Below, in pieces: positions 32,284 to 41,533 of a stretch of 50,161 nucleotides of DNA. The translations under genes and the position numbers were made by a program. Source of the DNA: Desulfotignum sp. (GTDB lineage Bacteria; Desulfobacterota; Desulfobacteria; Desulfobacterales; Desulfobacteraceae). The notes under the pieces were generated by a model, which saw only the letters and a list, made by a program, of their open reading frames with translations, searched no databases and was not told the origin of the DNA. Position 1 is the stretch's first letter. Each line of letters starts with the position of its first letter. The stretch is from assembly GCA_021737695.1 (NCBI GenBank), contig JAIPDL010000022.1, forward strand, positions 1 through 50,161, in the 5' to 3' direction.

Positions 32284-33972
32284 CTAAAAATTGAATTTTA
32301 AACCCGGATCAAAATAGCGGATATCGTATTTGTACCCCTGCTCCACCAGAAACAACTGGCGGTTTAATGCAAATTCCTGTTCGTCAGTGCCCTTGGACAC
32401 CAACGTATAAAACCGGGACAGTTTTTTCTTGGGCCGCAGAATCCGCCCCAGCCGCTGGGCTTCTTCCTGGCGGGAGCCAAAGGTGCCGGAAATCTGGATC
32501 ATGACATTGGCATCGGGCAGGTCCACGGCAAAATTGGCCACCTTGGACACCACCAGCACCCTGCAGATTCCTTTTTTAAAGTCTTCATAGATTTTTTCCC
32601 TGTCCGGATGCCTGGTTTTCCCGGTGATCAGCGGGGCATCCAGGGCCGACGCCATGATTTCAAGCTGGGAAATATACTGGCCGATGATCATAATGCTGTC
32701 ATCCGGGTGATTGGTAATGAGTTCCCTGGCAATGTCCAGTTTCAGGGAATTTTCCGATGCAATGCGGAACCGCTGCCGTTTGGGGACGACCGCATATTGG
32801 ATCTCTTCTTCCCGGGGAAGGGACACCCGGTATTCCGTGCAGATGGCCTGGGCAATAAATCCCCTGTTCTCCAGGGTTTTCCATGGAATATCATACCGCT
32901 TGGGGCCGATCAAAGCGAACACATCATCCTCTTTTCCATCCTCCCGGACCAGGGTGGCGGTCAGGCCTAAGCGGCGTTTGGCCTGGATACCGGTGGTGGC
33001 TCTGAAAACCGGGGCCGGCAGCATATGGACCTCATCATAAATAATCAGTCCCCAGTTGTTTTGACTGAAAATCTTGAGATTGTCCATGGGCACTGTCTTG
33101 TCTTTGCGATAAGTAAGCATCTGATATGTGGTAATGGTCACGGGTTTGATTTTTTTTCCAAGGCCTGTGAATTCACCGACGGCGTCCGGTTCAAGGTCGG
33201 TTTTGGACAAAAGTTCGTTCCGCCACTGGTGAACCGATACATTGTTGGTGGAAATGATCAGGGTATGCCCGGCTATCCTGGAAATCACCCCCAGCCCGAT
33301 GATGGTTTTGCCGGACCCGCAGGGCAGGACAATGATGCCGTTTCCACCGGAAGACCGCCCTTTTTGGTAAAAAATATCCACAGCTTCTTTCTGGTAATCC
33401 CGCAATGCAAATTCGTTTCCCGATGTGTCCACATCCCTGAGCCCGATGGACAGGGCCTCACCAGCTGTATATCCGCATAAATCTTTGACTGGATATCCGG
33501 CCTTGACCAGGGCCTGTTTGACATTTCCCCGCTGGTCGGTTTCCACAAACCACCCGCCTTGGGCGGGTTCTGTCAGCAAGGTGGCTAAATCCTTGTTTTT
33601 CCCCAGTCGGTTTAAAATGACCTCATCAAAGACCTGGAGACGCAGCCGGCCGGAAGGATCTTTTTCCAGGACCAGCAAGCCGTATACCTCATACCACTCC
33701 TTGATATCCGCCAGCACATTCCCCGGCGGTTCATACCGGGAAAACCGGTGAAGCCCTGAAAGGATGTCTTCAAACGGAAACCCTAAGGCTGCGGCATTCC
33801 ACATGGACAGCGGGGTGACCTTGTACGTATGTATAAATTCCGGGGATTTTACAAGTTCGGCAAAAAGTGCCAGAAAATCCCTGCAGGGCCCGTACCGGGG
33901 GTGGGCTGTTTCCAGCATCAGGGTCCGGTCGCTTTGTATGATCAGGGGGCCATCCGGCGGCAGTGGACTCAT
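32284..33972 (-). CDS. XPB/Ssl2-like superfamily 2 DNA helicase
   Basis: 562 residues. Walker A LPCGSGKT (216-223), the DEVH box (313-316), motif III TAT (338-340) followed by the XPB-specific R-E-D (343-345), and a motif VI-like QRLGRILRP near the C-terminus are all visible. About 185 residues precede the helicase core and resemble the damage-recognition and N-terminal regions of XPB. XPB translocates on DNA in eukaryotic TFIIH repair and, in archaea, works with a nuclease. Bacterial copies are sporadic. The start overlaps the upstream gene's stop by 4 bases. Last gene of a three-gene operon. GC content is visibly lower than in the uptake locus. Confidence 0.92.
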   Translation of the reverse strand: MSPLPPDGPLIIQSDRTLMLETAHPRYGPCRDFLALFAELVKSPEFIHTYKVTPLSMWNAAALGFPFEDILSGLHRFSRYEPPGNVLADIKEWYEVYGLLVLEKDPSGRLRLQVFDEVILNRLGKNKDLATLLTEPAQGGWFVETDQRGNVKQALVKAGYPVKDLCGYTAGEALSIGLRDVDTSGNEFALRDYQKEAVDIFYQKGRSSGGNGIIVLPCGSGKTIIGLGVISRIAGHTLIISTNNVSVHQWRNELLSKTDLEPDAVGEFTGLGKKIKPVTITTYQMLTYRKDKTVPMDNLKIFSQNNWGLIIYDEVHMLPAPVFRATTGIQAKRRLGLTATLVREDGKEDDVFALIGPKRYDIPWKTLENRGFIAQAICTEYRVSLPREEEIQYAVVPKRQRFRIASENSLKLDIARELITNHPDDSIMIIGQYISQLEIMASALDAPLITGKTRHPDREKIYEDFKKGICRVLVVSKVANFAVDLPDANVMIQISGTFGSRQEEAQRLGRILRPKKKLSRFYTLVSKGTDEQEFALNRQLFLVEQGYKYDIRYFDPGLKFNF

Positions 33973-35678
33973 GGCGAAAGGTCCTCGATGGTAATTTGAT
34001 ATATGTTTCTTAATCTTTTTAACACGGATGCCACTGTTTTCTTGTCTGCCGTTCCATAACTCAGTGCAAGGGTTTCCTTGTTGACCTCAAAGGGGCATTT
34101 TTCCCGGACCAGTTCTTTGGCAAAGGTTTCAAGGATATCCGGTTTCTGAAAAAAAAGAGTCACAAACGTCTTTTGTTTCAAAACCACCCGTTCTTTGGCC
34201 GCCGGTTTTTGTTTTTTTACGGCTTTTTTTAGAAAACGGCTGGTGATACCCTGTGGCGGTGTTGACAACTTTGCGTGGCTGTGCCTGATCTCAACCGGGG
34301 CCCGGGCCTGGATTTCAAGTTCATCCAGTACCGTTTCCGGGGTACGGATAAGGCAAATATCTTCGGATATTTTTTCCTTCAAAAAATCATTGATGAACTC
34401 GGGCGGTTTCTTGCCCTCCAGCAGCCCGCAGCCCTCATGCAGGACAAACATGTCGGACTGCCCGGACCATTCCGAAATCTCAGCAACAATATTGGACGGC
34501 AATGGGCTTGGGCTGATGCGGTTCAAAAATTTTTCCAGATTAAATGCGTCGTTTTCAGCCATGAAATCGATGATACGCTGCCGTTCCAGCCTCATCACAC
34601 AGATTTTATCCTCTGAAACCAGGGAGGCAAAGGGGGTGAGACGATGAAGCATGCCCGCCGGATAAATATCGGATTCAATGTGGATTTCGTGATTGGGCAA
34701 TACCGTTACTTTGGGTTCCGAAAGGGCACCATTCATAAACCGGATGAACCGTTCGGTCACCTTGAACCCTCTGACCCGCCCCATGGAAGGGGAGATGCCT
34801 TGTTGCAGGTTTTTTCCATAAGCCAGTTCCACAAACCCCATGCACAGGGGGATATATTCCAGAAGCCGTTCAATATACCGGCCTTCCACCCGTTCAAAGG
34901 CATCCGGGTCCGCTGGTTTAACTGGGTGTGGCTGATCAGATTTTATTTCGGTGAAATTGCCGTACCGCCCTTTTTTCTTGTCATGTGGGTATTTATATCT
35001 TGGTTTTTCCGGAATGAGAAAATACGGATCCAGATGTTTCAGCCGCCGGATGAGTGAAGAAGTTGAATACCAGACACCGGGCAGATAATTTTTCAGGTGC
35101 GCAAATACTTTTCTCCTGGCTTCTCCAAAACGAATAAACGGCATCACACCGGTTGCGCATCCCCAAAAGTTAAACCTGTCCAGTCTTCCCAGGGCGTTGA
35201 CGGAATAAAACTCATTCATGTCGTTTGCGTAAGAATCCACCAGGCAGTCAAACACCACCTGTTCCTGCTCCTGAAGGCTTTTTTCAAGAAATGCCGTGTA
35301 GACGTCTGCATTGAAATCAATATAATTATCCGGAAAAGACCGGTTGTAACTGGTGTAACCGGCATACTCCCCCTGGGTATCGTAATCAATAAATTTCAAT
35401 TGTAAGGCCAGATGGTCAATAAAATCAAGCCAGTCTGATTCCCCGTGTTCTGCCACATCCGCCGGGGCAAACGGGTCTGAAATCAGTTTGGCCAGCCGCG
35501 TGAGATCCGTTTTGGGCAATTTATTTTCCCGTACAGACCTTTTGACGGTCCGGTTGCGGACATATTCCACAAAGACATGGAGATCTTTTTTCAGATCCGG
35601 CACCTTGTCTTCAATGTCGGTCAAGCTTGATACATCCACCTGTTCTGCGTATTTTTCAGGCAATTTCGTTTTTTTCAT
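33969..35678 (-). CDS. XPB-associated protein with Helicase_C_3-like (XPB N-terminal-type) domain
   Basis: 569 residues, soluble, highly charged. The region about 400-440 (MAENDAFNLEKFLNRI, PLPSNIVAEISEW) matches what I know of the Helicase_C_3 / XPB-Ssl2 N-terminal domain found in proteins encoded beside bacterial XPB. The N-terminal 400 residues are helical and not recognised, and a lysine-rich linker (KKAVKKQKPAAKER) lies near 490. No nuclease motif is evident to me. The 4-base overlap with the helicase gene implies obligate co-expression, probably as a complex that loads or directs the helicase. Confidence 0.7.
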   Translation of the reverse strand: MKKTKLPEKYAEQVDVSSLTDIEDKVPDLKKDLHVFVEYVRNRTVKRSVRENKLPKTDLTRLAKLISDPFAPADVAEHGESDWLDFIDHLALQLKFIDYDTQGEYAGYTSYNRSFPDNYIDFNADVYTAFLEKSLQEQEQVVFDCLVDSYANDMNEFYSVNALGRLDRFNFWGCATGVMPFIRFGEARRKVFAHLKNYLPGVWYSTSSLIRRLKHLDPYFLIPEKPRYKYPHDKKKGRYGNFTEIKSDQPHPVKPADPDAFERVEGRYIERLLEYIPLCMGFVELAYGKNLQQGISPSMGRVRGFKVTERFIRFMNGALSEPKVTVLPNHEIHIESDIYPAGMLHRLTPFASLVSEDKICVMRLERQRIIDFMAENDAFNLEKFLNRISPSPLPSNIVAEISEWSGQSDMFVLHEGCGLLEGKKPPEFINDFLKEKISEDICLIRTPETVLDELEIQARAPVEIRHSHAKLSTPPQGITSRFLKKAVKKQKPAAKERVVLKQKTFVTLFFQKPDILETFAKELVREKCPFEVNKETLALSYGTADKKTVASVLKRLRNIYQITIEDLSP

Positions 35679-35709
35679 AAATTCTTATTTTTTTGGAATA
35701 GACACTGAA

Positions 35710-37089
35710 TCAGGATTTGACCCGTTTCACGGCAAATCCCTGTTGAATGACCGCTTTTTCAATTGTGGATTCCAGACCCTTGGGAAACGCCACAAATCCC
35801 TTGGGCAGAAAAAGAACCGGCTGACTGGAAAAGGCTTTTTCAAGGGATGCTTTCAAACCGATGTGTTTGATTTGCGCAACCAGCAGATTCCGGTGCACGA
35901 TCTCTTTTCCCCAGTTTTTTTCAAGCCTTTGAAACAGATCTTTGAATTCAGGAAGATGATTGACCAGGCGGAAAAGCCAGGGTGTATTTCTGATGTCATC
36001 CAGTTGCCGGCCCATCATCACAGGATCGGGCAGTGCAAGAATCTTTTTGTCTTCCGCCCGGAACCTGGCGATCTCAGATAACCGGGCCAGCATTGGTAAA
36101 GGGATTTTTTTGATATCAATGCAGGCCTTTTCCGGATCCGTGACATAGGTCTTTTCAGAAGTCTCTTCCCAGGGCCCGTCCATGATATCGGACAGACGGT
36201 AACAGGTGCCGCCGTCAAGGGCAGCTGTTTTCAAGACACCGGTTTCCCATCCCAAACGGCAGACCCTGTCAATGTCCGGCTCTTTTTTAAAATCACAGAA
36301 AATGTCCAAAACCGGTTTCAGCTGATCCGGACCTATCCATTCATCGGAATGCAAACTGGAAAAAATCACCTTTAATGCCGCCAGGCAATCAATGGAATAC
36401 CCAACGGAGGCAACCCCCATATCCTTTGCAGCTTTTGTTTTCCACTGCCCGTACTGCCATTGTTTTACATTGGGAATACTGAAAATGCAGTCCTTGATCT
36501 GCAGGCATCCGTTTTGATCAATATCGAAAGACTGGTCCCAGGTCGGCGTTCCCCTTGACAGGCCGATATTTGTCAGCAGTTTTCGAATCCGATCTTCCGA
36601 GAAGGTCCCGGGTTGACAAGACTTCAAAGGACGGTCGAACATCCCTGGTAAATGTGCCTGGAACTCCACGGGAAGGCACAGGCGGATTCTTTCCATTTTG
36701 GTTGTATTGCCGATATCGGACGAATTCGTGTAAAAAGCCAGAAGGCCTTTGCGGATAAACCGTTTTTTGATGTCTTTGAAGACATTGTGGTACCGCTGGG
36801 TAAAGGTGCCGTATCGATATCCCTCCTGATCACTGATCCGTGCAAATGCGGAAATATCCACTGAGTTTCCCAATGCCGCCAGAAAATGGAGCATGATGAC
36901 TTCTTTCCGGGTCAGGCTGTCCAATGCACGTTTCAATCCCACATCCGAAGTGAGCAGGGTCTCAACGATTTCAGAGGATGCAGACTGGGGTGATGAGAAG
37001 CCACGAAACTTGCAGATGGCCTTGACATCGGTCTGTGTCAATTCGGCCCGGCACATTTTCTTTATAATTTCAGCTTGTTTCATAATCAT
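35710..37089 (-). CDS. First gene of the XPB operon, unknown function (459 aa)
   Basis: No family recognised with confidence. The N-terminal 130 residues (LTQTDVKAICKFRGF, ALDSLTRKEVIMLHFLAAL, FKDIKKRFIRKGLLAFY) look like stacked small helical or winged-helix DNA-binding units. Tryptophan-rich short motifs follow in the middle (VKQWQYGQWKTK) and the last 40 residues (PVLFLPKGFVAFPKGLESTIEKAVIQQGFAVKRV) could be a compact beta-alpha domain. The gap to the next gene is only 31 bases. Two near-adjacent ATG codons open the chain (MIMKQ). It is probably the DNA-recognition or regulatory partner of the helicase. Confidence 0.6.
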   Translation of the reverse strand: MIMKQAEIIKKMCRAELTQTDVKAICKFRGFSSPQSASSEIVETLLTSDVGLKRALDSLTRKEVIMLHFLAALGNSVDISAFARISDQEGYRYGTFTQRYHNVFKDIKKRFIRKGLLAFYTNSSDIGNTTKMERIRLCLPVEFQAHLPGMFDRPLKSCQPGTFSEDRIRKLLTNIGLSRGTPTWDQSFDIDQNGCLQIKDCIFSIPNVKQWQYGQWKTKAAKDMGVASVGYSIDCLAALKVIFSSLHSDEWIGPDQLKPVLDIFCDFKKEPDIDRVCRLGWETGVLKTAALDGGTCYRLSDIMDGPWEETSEKTYVTDPEKACIDIKKIPLPMLARLSEIARFRAEDKKILALPDPVMMGRQLDDIRNTPWLFRLVNHLPEFKDLFQRLEKNWGKEIVHRNLLVAQIKHIGLKASLEKAFSSQPVLFLPKGFVAFPKGLESTIEKAVIQQGFAVKRVKS

Positions 37090-37140
37090 AAATTCACTGT
37101 TTCAATCACTGAACCTCATATATAAAGAATTCCACAGTGA

Positions 37141-37181
37141 TGTCAAATTCTTTCTTGACACCTGACCAGACAACGTATTAT
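37141..37181 (+). promoter_or_regulatory. Promoter and palindrome in front of the ModE-like gene
   Basis: TGTCAA (37141-37146) and TTGACA (37155-37160) form a perfect inverted repeat with an 8-base spacer, and the right arm is also a consensus -35. TATTAT (37176-37181) follows after 15 bp as -10. Transcription would begin within a few bases of the ATG at 37192, giving a nearly leaderless mRNA. No ribosome site is visible. A repressor bound here would block the -35, which is compatible with autoregulation. Confidence 0.45.
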
Positions 37182-37191
37182 CACCCCTGAC

Positions 37192-37539
37192 ATGGGGAAC
37201 ACACATGAAAAACTGCGGATCAAGCTCTGGATCGAGTGCGACACCGGGGATTCCATTTTCGGGGAAGGCCAGATGCGCATCCTGGAAACCATACAGGCGC
37301 AGGGGTCCATCAATGCGGCGGCCAAAGCTTTGAAAATGGGGTACCGGTCCATGTGGGGCCGGCTGCGGAAAATGGAAAAACGCCTGGGAAAACCGCTGCT
37401 GGAACGCCACAAAGGCGGGGCCGAAGGGGGACATTCCGACCTGACGCCCGAGGCGTTGGAAATGATTGACAAATTCAAGCGCCTGCGGCTGGAGATCGCG
37501 GAAGCATCTGAAACCATTTTCAGACAAATTTACCATTAA
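37192..37539 (+). CDS. ModE-type (LysR-like wHTH) molybdenum-responsive regulator, DNA-binding domain only
   Basis: 115 residues. The wording GEGQMRILETIQAQGSINAAAKALKMGYRSMWGRLRKMEKRLGKPLL is that of the ModE N-terminal winged helix. E. coli ModE carries two further Mop molybdate-binding repeats, which are absent here, so any metal sensing must occur otherwise. HKGGAEGGHSDLTPEA is the expected wing. The flanking palindrome and its position just before the molybdenum hydroxylase operon (234 bases downstream) suggest it controls that operon or itself. It runs divergently from the XPB operon. Confidence 0.82.
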   Translation: MGNTHEKLRIKLWIECDTGDSIFGEGQMRILETIQAQGSINAAAKALKMGYRSMWGRLRKMEKRLGKPLLERHKGGAEGGHSDLTPEALEMIDKFKRLRLEIAEASETIFRQIYH

Positions 37540-37696
37540 ATGACTTTAGATGTTCACCATGGAAAACAAATGCCGTCCCTTTTGCCTGCCCCGGCCGCTT
37601 GGAAGCCGCCTCCCAGGCAGAACGTCTGAAACTCTTTAAATCCGCATCTTTCGCTCAAAAAAGCCAGCTAATTTTTTACCCATCGTTATGTTTCTG

Positions 37697-37725
37697 TTGA
37701 CATATGAAAATTCCAATGATAGACA
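37697..37725 (+). promoter_or_regulatory. Promoter candidate of the molybdenum hydroxylase operon
   Basis: TTGACA (37697-37702) and TAGACA (37720-37725) are 17 bp apart, 48 bp before the first start codon. The -10 match is weak. The bases between 37540 and 37690 hold no gene I can support. Confidence 0.35.
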
Positions 37726-37772
37726 GCATGGTGAAAGTGGCCTCATGTCTTTAAGATAAGGGAGAGAATGAT

Positions 37773-38651
37773 ATGCTGTTACCCAAGTTTGAATTCCATG
37801 AACCGGAATCCATTGAAAAAGCGCTGGCGCTGAAAAAACAGCTCAACTCCGGCGCCCGGTTTCTTGCCGGCGGTACGGATCTGCTGGTGTACCTGAAAAA
37901 AAAGATTGTTTCCACCGATCATGTCATCAGCCTGCAACGCATTGACGGCTTAGGCGAAATACAGGAAAATGAATCGAATCTGTTCATCGGGGCCTGCACC
38001 ACCATGGCCGCCATATCCCGGCACCCCGCGGTTCTGAAACGGTTTTGCGCGTTGAAATCCGGGGCCGACAACATGGGCACCCACCTGATCCGGAACCGGG
38101 CCACCATCGGCGGGAACGTGTGCAATGCCAGCCCGGCCGGCGATACCCTGCCGGCGCTGCTGGTCTACGACGCCGTGGCCCTGGTCGAAAGTCCGGACGG
38201 AAAACGCGAAATCCCCTTGACCGATTTTTTCAAGGGACCCGGCAAAACCGACCTGAAAAACGATGACATTCTCACCGGGTTCAGGCTGCCGTATCCGCCC
38301 GATCACAGCGGGGCCCACTACATTCAGCTGGGCAAGCGCAAATCAGCGGAAATCAATGTGGTAAATGCGGCCTCATTCCTGACCTGTGAACCGGGTACCA
38401 GCAACATCCTGTCGGCTCGAATTGCGCTGGGATCCGTGGCCCCCACCCCGATCCGGGCCCCGGAAGCCGAGGCCGCCCTCATGGGCCGCACCGCCGGGGA
38501 TGACACGTTCAATGCCGCGGCAGAGACCGCCCGGTTCAAGGACTGTTCCCCCATCGATGATTTCAGAGGCAGTGCCGCATACCGGCGGGCCATGGTGGGG
38601 GTTCTGACCAAACGCACTTTGGCTGAAGCCTTTGACCAGGCCCGGGCCTAA
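37773..38651 (+). CDS. Molybdenum hydroxylase FAD-binding subunit (CoxM/XdhB type)
   Basis: 292 residues, the typical size of the medium subunit. FAD contacts are seen as FLAGGTDLLVYLKKK (about 30-44) and ATIGGNVCNASPAGDTLPALL, and the C-terminal half holds the CO_deh_flav_C-like domain (ARIALGSVAPTPIRAPEAEAAL). It takes electrons from the 2Fe-2S subunit and passes them to NAD or another acceptor. AAGGGAGAG precedes the ATG. First gene of the operon FAD, 2Fe-2S, Mo. Confidence 0.93.
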   Translation: MLLPKFEFHEPESIEKALALKKQLNSGARFLAGGTDLLVYLKKKIVSTDHVISLQRIDGLGEIQENESNLFIGACTTMAAISRHPAVLKRFCALKSGADNMGTHLIRNRATIGGNVCNASPAGDTLPALLVYDAVALVESPDGKREIPLTDFFKGPGKTDLKNDDILTGFRLPYPPDHSGAHYIQLGKRKSAEINVVNAASFLTCEPGTSNILSARIALGSVAPTPIRAPEAEAALMGRTAGDDTFNAAAETARFKDCSPIDDFRGSAAYRRAMVGVLTKRTLAEAFDQARA

Positions 38652-38675
38652 CCCTTGACAGCACAGGAGATACCC

Positions 38676-39134
38676 ATGAAAAAACTCATTCAGATGACCA
38701 TCAATGACCGGGCCTATGAAGTGGCGGTGGAACCCAACAAAACCCTGGCAGACCTGATCCGCTACGACCTGGGCCTGACCGGCACCAAAAAAGGATGCGA
38801 CACGGGTGACTGCGGGGCCTGCACTGTGATCCTCAACGGCGATCCCGTCAATTCCTGCCTGGTGCTGGCCGTCCAGGCCGACAATGCCGTGATCGAGACC
38901 ATCGAGGGGTTGAGCACGGATGACGGGCTTCATCCGCTGCAGCAGGCATTTGTGGAAAAAGGCGCGATCCAGTGTGGATTCTGCACGCCGGGCATGATTC
39001 TGTCCGCCAAAAACCTGCTGGACAAAAATCCGGCCCCCACGGAAGCAGAGATCCGGGAAGGCATTTCCGGGAATTTGTGCCGGTGCACCGGGTACCAGAA
39101 AATATTCGAAGCCATTGAATCCACCCGCTCATAA
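38676..39134 (+). CDS. Molybdenum hydroxylase [2Fe-2S] subunit (CoxS/XdhC type)
   Basis: 152 residues from the ATG at 38676, chosen for its AGGAGA site; an in-frame TTG lies 21 bases upstream. The plant-ferredoxin-like cluster is C-x4-C-x2-C (CDTGDCGAC) plus a later Cys (NSC). The second cluster is C-x2-C (CGFC) and C-x-C (CRC, followed by TGYQK). Both are intact. It bridges electrons between the Mo site and the FAD subunit. The gap to the FAD gene is 24 bases and to the Mo gene 30. Confidence 0.95.
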   Translation: MKKLIQMTINDRAYEVAVEPNKTLADLIRYDLGLTGTKKGCDTGDCGACTVILNGDPVNSCLVLAVQADNAVIETIEGLSTDDGLHPLQQAFVEKGAIQCGFCTPGMILSAKNLLDKNPAPTEAEIREGISGNLCRCTGYQKIFEAIESTRS

Positions 39135-39164
39135 GCCAGTTTTCAGTTCTTTTAGGAGGATACC

Positions 39165-41531
39165 ATGAAATCATATGATGTAATCAGCACCCGGGCCAAC
39201 CGGATCGATACGCCGGACAAGGCCACGGGCAAAGCCGTGTTCGTGGATGACATCACCCTGCCGGGCATGCTTTACGGGGCCCTTTTGCAAAGCCCCCACG
39301 CCCACGCGAAAATCCTGTCCATCGACACCTCGGAAGCGGAAAAACTGCCCGGTGTCAAGGCGGTGATCACGGCCAAGGAGGCCGGCCAGGTCAAGTACGG
39401 GGTCAGTCCGGCCCGGTATGATGAAACCGTGTTTGCCGTGGACAGGGTCCGGTATGTTGGGGATGAGATTGCCGCCGTGGCCGCCACCCGCCTGGATATC
39501 GCCCTGGAGGCTGTCTCCCGGATCCAGGTGGAATACGAGGTGCTGCCCGCGGTGTTCACCGTGGAAGACGCGGTCAAGGACGGGGCCCCCCAGCTCCATG
39601 ACGAGTTCAAGGGCAACCTGTGTGCCGAGGTGCACCAGGAGTTCGGCAACGTGGCTGAAGGCCTTGAAAACAGTGACATTGTCATCACCACGGAGATGAA
39701 AAGCAAGCGCCAGGACGGGGCGTTCATCGAAATGCAGGGATGCATCGCTGAATACGACAACCGCGGCGTGCTCACACTGACCAGCTCCACCCAGGTCCCG
39801 CATTATGTGCAGCGCACCGTGGCCATGGTACTGGGCATGGATGTGGGCAAAGTCCGGGTGAAAAAACCCTATGTCGGGGCCGGGTTCGGCATCAAGGCCG
39901 CTGCCAACCCCATGGAACTGGCCTGCTGCATGCTGGCGAGAAAAACCAAAAAACCCGTGAAAATGAATTTCACCCGGGAACAGGTATTCATGTACGGCCG
40001 GGCCCGCCACCGGTTCCACCACACCATCACCACGGGCGCCAAAAAAGACGGCACCCTCATGGCCCTCAAACATGAATGCTGGCTGGACGGCGGGGCCTAC
40101 ACCAGTTTCGGCATTGCCACGGTCTATTACACCGGGTCGCTTCTGGGCGGCCCTTACAAACTGGCCAACATGAGCTATGACGGGTACCGGGTGTACAACA
40201 ACAAGCCGGCCTGCGGGGCCCAGCGGGGCCACGGCGCCGTGATCGCCCGGGCCTGTTTCGAGCAGCAGCTGGACATGATCGCCGAAAAGATCGGCATGGA
40301 CCCCCTGGAACTGCGGATCAAGAACATGATGGAAACCGGGGACACCACCTGCAACGACCTGAACATGAGTTCATTTGGCATGGCTGAATGCATCGAAGCG
40401 GTGAGAAACGGATCCGACTGGGACAAAAAGAAAGGCCACATGCCGCCGGGCAAAGGCATCGGCATGGCCTGCGGATTTTTTGTCTCCGGTGCAGGATATC
40501 CCATTTACCGGTCCGACACCTTTCACGGCACCGTGATCGTCAAGCTCACCGAGGACGGCGGCACGGCCCTGGTGTACACGGCATCGGCTGAAATCGGCCA
40601 GGGGTCTGACACCGCCTTTGCCATGATCGCGGCCGAAGCCTTGGGCATCCCCCTGGAAAACGTCCGGCTGGCTTCAGGCGACACGGACATGGGTGTGGAC
40701 TTAGGGGCCTATTCCAGTCGCCAGACCCTGATGACCGGGCATGCCACCAAAGAGGCGGCGGAAAACGTCAGACGTCAGGTCCTGGAAGTGCTGGCAGAAC
40801 AGCTGAACGTGGCCGTTGAAAAAATGGACATCCGGAACGGGTTCATCGAATTTGACGGGGACACCCCGGATTTTTCCACCCTCCGGACCCGGTATATCAA
40901 GGAACACCGGGGATGGACCGACAACCCGGATTCAGACAAACTCACCTTTAAGGAAGCCTCCCGCATCGCATTCCTGGAACGGGGCTCCATTGTGGGCACC
41001 GGCAAATACAAACCCCATTCCCTGGGCGGCAAGTTCAAGGGCGCGGCCGTGGGAACCTCCCCGGCCTACGGATGTTCAGCCCAGGTGGCCGAGGTCACGG
41101 TGGACATGGACACCGGCCAGATCACCATCGACAAGATCACCGACGCCCATGACTGCGGCAAGGCCATCAACATGACTTCGGTGGAAGGCCAGATGGAAGG
41201 CTCCATCTCCATGGGCATCGGCGAGGCCATGCATGAAGAAGTCATCTTTGACAACCAGGGCCGGGTGCTCAACGATGATCTGGCGGAATACAAGATCGTC
41301 ACCACAATGGACATGCCCCGGGTCAAGACCATTGTGGTGGAAAGTGACGAGCCCAACGGGCCGTTCGGGGCCAAGGAGGTGGGGGAAGGGGCCATCATGC
41401 CCACCATCCCGGCCATCCTCAATGCAGTGTATGATGCGGCCGGGGTCCGGGTTTACGAACTGCCCCTGACACCGGAACGGGTATTCCACGCCATCCAGGA
41501 ATACCGGGAACGCAACAAGGCCACGGCCTGA
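39165..41531 (+). CDS. Molybdenum hydroxylase large subunit (CoxL/XdhA, aldehyde oxidase/xanthine dehydrogenase family)
   Basis: 788 residues. Two Ald_Xan_dh domains: the N-terminal part opens with RIDTPDKATGKAVFVDDI, the middle contains VGAGFGIKA (the cofactor-contact loop), and GAKEVGEG (near residue 735) carries the catalytic base glutamate of the family. It binds a molybdopterin cytosine-type cofactor and hydroxylates an aldehyde, purine or N-heterocycle using water. The phrase AYSSRQT near residue 515, in the position where CO dehydrogenase has its active-site loop, lacks the CO-dehydrogenase cysteine, so it is not a CO dehydrogenase. AGGAGG precedes the ATG. Substrate undetermined. Confidence 0.93.
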   Translation: MKSYDVISTRANRIDTPDKATGKAVFVDDITLPGMLYGALLQSPHAHAKILSIDTSEAEKLPGVKAVITAKEAGQVKYGVSPARYDETVFAVDRVRYVGDEIAAVAATRLDIALEAVSRIQVEYEVLPAVFTVEDAVKDGAPQLHDEFKGNLCAEVHQEFGNVAEGLENSDIVITTEMKSKRQDGAFIEMQGCIAEYDNRGVLTLTSSTQVPHYVQRTVAMVLGMDVGKVRVKKPYVGAGFGIKAAANPMELACCMLARKTKKPVKMNFTREQVFMYGRARHRFHHTITTGAKKDGTLMALKHECWLDGGAYTSFGIATVYYTGSLLGGPYKLANMSYDGYRVYNNKPACGAQRGHGAVIARACFEQQLDMIAEKIGMDPLELRIKNMMETGDTTCNDLNMSSFGMAECIEAVRNGSDWDKKKGHMPPGKGIGMACGFFVSGAGYPIYRSDTFHGTVIVKLTEDGGTALVYTASAEIGQGSDTAFAMIAAEALGIPLENVRLASGDTDMGVDLGAYSSRQTLMTGHATKEAAENVRRQVLEVLAEQLNVAVEKMDIRNGFIEFDGDTPDFSTLRTRYIKEHRGWTDNPDSDKLTFKEASRIAFLERGSIVGTGKYKPHSLGGKFKGAAVGTSPAYGCSAQVAEVTVDMDTGQITIDKITDAHDCGKAINMTSVEGQMEGSISMGIGEAMHEEVIFDNQGRVLNDDLAEYKIVTTMDMPRVKTIVVESDEPNGPFGAKEVGEGAIMPTIPAILNAVYDAAGVRVYELPLTPERVFHAIQEYRERNKATA

Positions 41532-41533
41532 TC

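Noticed and set aside
32196..32294. Small frame from a TTG codon ending at 32294, overlapping the end of the helicase gene
   Set aside because: 32 residues, no ribosome site and no recognisable similarity.
37559..37639. 26-codon open frame (MENKCRPFCLPRP...) before the hydroxylase operon
   Set aside because: It has no ribosome site, is very short and has no recognisable similarity.
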